From contig NZ_CP113920.1 of assembly GCF_029395535.1 (NCBI RefSeq), positions 2,294,001-2,358,000 on the forward strand: DNA of 64,000 nucleotides. Reading direction: 5' to 3'. Position numbers and translations under genes: made by a program. This document shows, one piece after another, positions 63,212 to 64,000 of this stretch. The stretch is from Bifidobacterium sp. ESL0732. Its GTDB lineage: Bacteria; Actinomycetota; Actinomycetes; Actinomycetales; Bifidobacteriaceae. Below the pieces are notes generated by a model, which was not told the DNA's origin, did not search any database, and saw nothing but the letters and a program-made list of their open reading frames with translations. Positions within the stretch are counted from its first letter, which is position 1, and each line of letters opens with the position of its first letter.

Positions 63212-64000
63212 ATGATACCACGGACAATCGGCGACAAAATCCGAGACATGGCCACCAAATTCCCAATTATCTCACTGACCGGAACGAGGCAAAGCGGAAA
63301 AACAACACTGCTGCGTGAGCTGTTCCCCGACTTCCGTTACGTCTCCATGGAGGACCCGGACGTCAACCGTCTGGCCAAGCAAGACATGCGCGGGTTCCTG
63401 GACGTTTACGACGACCACGTCATTTTCGACGAAGCCCAGCGCACCCCGGAACTGTTCTCATACCTGCAGGGCATCGTGGACGACAGACGGCAGCGCCCCG
63501 GACAATTTATTCTCTCCGGATCGCAGAATTTTCTCCTGCTCAACAGCATCTCGCAATCGCTGGCCGGCCGCGTCGCAGTGCTTTACCTGCTCCCTCTCTC
63601 CTACGCCGAACTCGCTGCCGCCGGGGACACCCCCCAAACCATGGACGCATGGACATGGCAGGGCGGATACCCACGCCTTTACGATAAAAATATCGAACCG
63701 CCCGACTACTTCCCCAGCTATATCGACACCTATGTCGAACGCGACGTGCGCGACGAACTCGGGGTACGCAAACTCTCCGCGTTCCGCAGGTTCCTGACAC
63801 AGTGCGCCTCACGAGCCGGTAAGATGCTGAGCGTCAATTCGCTTGCCACGGACTCAGGGATTGACTACAAAACCACGCAGGACTGGCTTTCGATTCTGGA
63901 ATCGAGCTTCATCGCCTTCCGCCTGTATCCGTATTATAAAAATCACGGCAAGCGGCTCGTCAAGACGCCTAAACTCTACTTCTACGACAGCGGGTTGGCC
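63212..64000 (+). CDS. AAA_14/DUF4143 ATPase, partial, C-terminus outside the window
   Basis: These 263 residues are the N-terminal part of an ATPase of the AAA_14 plus DUF4143 type, normally about 400-450 residues. Walker A is GTRQSGKTTLL (Lys30), Walker B is VIFDEAQ, and sensor 1 is FILSGSQNFLLL. YVERDVRDELGVRKLSAFRRF marks the switch to the DUF4143 part (cited as YVERDVRDELGV). GAGG lies 7 bases before the ATG. The role of this family is not established; members are common in variable parts of gut genomes. The repeat array just upstream is likely linked to it. Confidence 0.88.
   Translation, partial: MIPRTIGDKIRDMATKFPIISLTGTRQSGKTTLLRELFPDFRYVSMEDPDVNRLAKQDMRGFLDVYDDHVIFDEAQRTPELFSYLQGIVDDRRQRPGQFILSGSQNFLLLNSISQSLAGRVAVLYLLPLSYAELAAAGDTPQTMDAWTWQGGYPRLYDKNIEPPDYFPSYIDTYVERDVRDELGVRKLSAFRRFLTQCASRAGKMLSVNSLATDSGIDYKTTQDWLSILESSFIAFRLYPYYKNHGKRLVKTPKLYFYDSGLA

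Overview
The window looks like a chromosomal segment of a Bifidobacterium. That is inferred from the content: GH36 alpha-galactosidase and GH42 beta-galactosidase loci run by LacI and AraC regulators, a sortase-C pilus locus, an HtrA protease with a long hydrophilic N-terminus, strong GGAG ribosome sites, and moderately high G+C coding with AT-rich intergenic spacers. No rRNA or universal marker gene is present, so the genus is inferred and the species is not called.

Layout, left to right. 1-4.5 kb: a minus-strand sugar operon (EIIC of the galactitol PTS family, LacI regulator, ribulose-phosphate/allulose-phosphate epimerase, ribokinase cut by the window edge), with two copies of a palindromic operator. 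4.7-8.1 kb: a TPC-type metal P-type ATPase and a 50-residue membrane peptide. 8.2-9.8 kb: a carotenoid-hydratase-like membrane protein divergent from a TetR regulator. 10.2-12.2 kb: HtrA protease. 12.7-15.5 kb: a leucine-rich/InlB-repeat surface protein. 15.5-16.4 kb: decayed DNA. 16.4-23.8 kb: a pilus locus (pilin, class C sortase, a very large LPYTG protein with a duplicated half). 24.8-28.2 kb: tgt, a nitroreductase flanked by palindrome arrays, and tRNA-Leu(CAG). 28.3-28.9 and 34.3-34.8 kb: two RelE-type toxin-antitoxin pairs. 29.3-34.0 kb: an alpha-galactosidase locus with an MFS transporter and a LacI regulator. 35-43.9 kb: housekeeping enzymes (LOG, PanE-like reductase, MalY-like lyase, S33 hydrolase, S9 peptidase). 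44.1-48.9 kb: a restriction island (HTH-fused 5mC methyltransferase, McrC-like and McrB-like subunits). 49.2-54.4 kb: a DUF3800 remnant and two tandem paralogous zinc-ribbon/TM/PASTA-like proteins. 54.6-56.0 kb: an AlbA/Schlafen-type regulator behind helically phased GATAAG boxes. 56.2-61.0 kb: GH42 beta-galactosidase, a POT-like transporter and an AraC regulator. 61.2-62.8 kb: a solute-binding lipoprotein. 63.0-64.0 kb: an array of seven 23-bp repeats before an AAA/DUF4143 ATPase cut by the window end.

The functional themes are carbohydrate capture (three regulated loci), host or surface adhesion (pilus plus LRR protein, which share an exact 17-bp upstream element), and defence or mobile DNA (restriction island, toxin-antitoxin pairs, AAA/DUF4143 ATPase). 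The least explained parts are the tandem zinc-ribbon/PASTA paralogs at 49.4-54.4 kb, the 23-bp repeat array at 63.0 kb, the nested 43-bp palindrome before the methyltransferase, and the palindrome arrays around the nitroreductase. All calls come from reading sequence and motifs; no database search was run.
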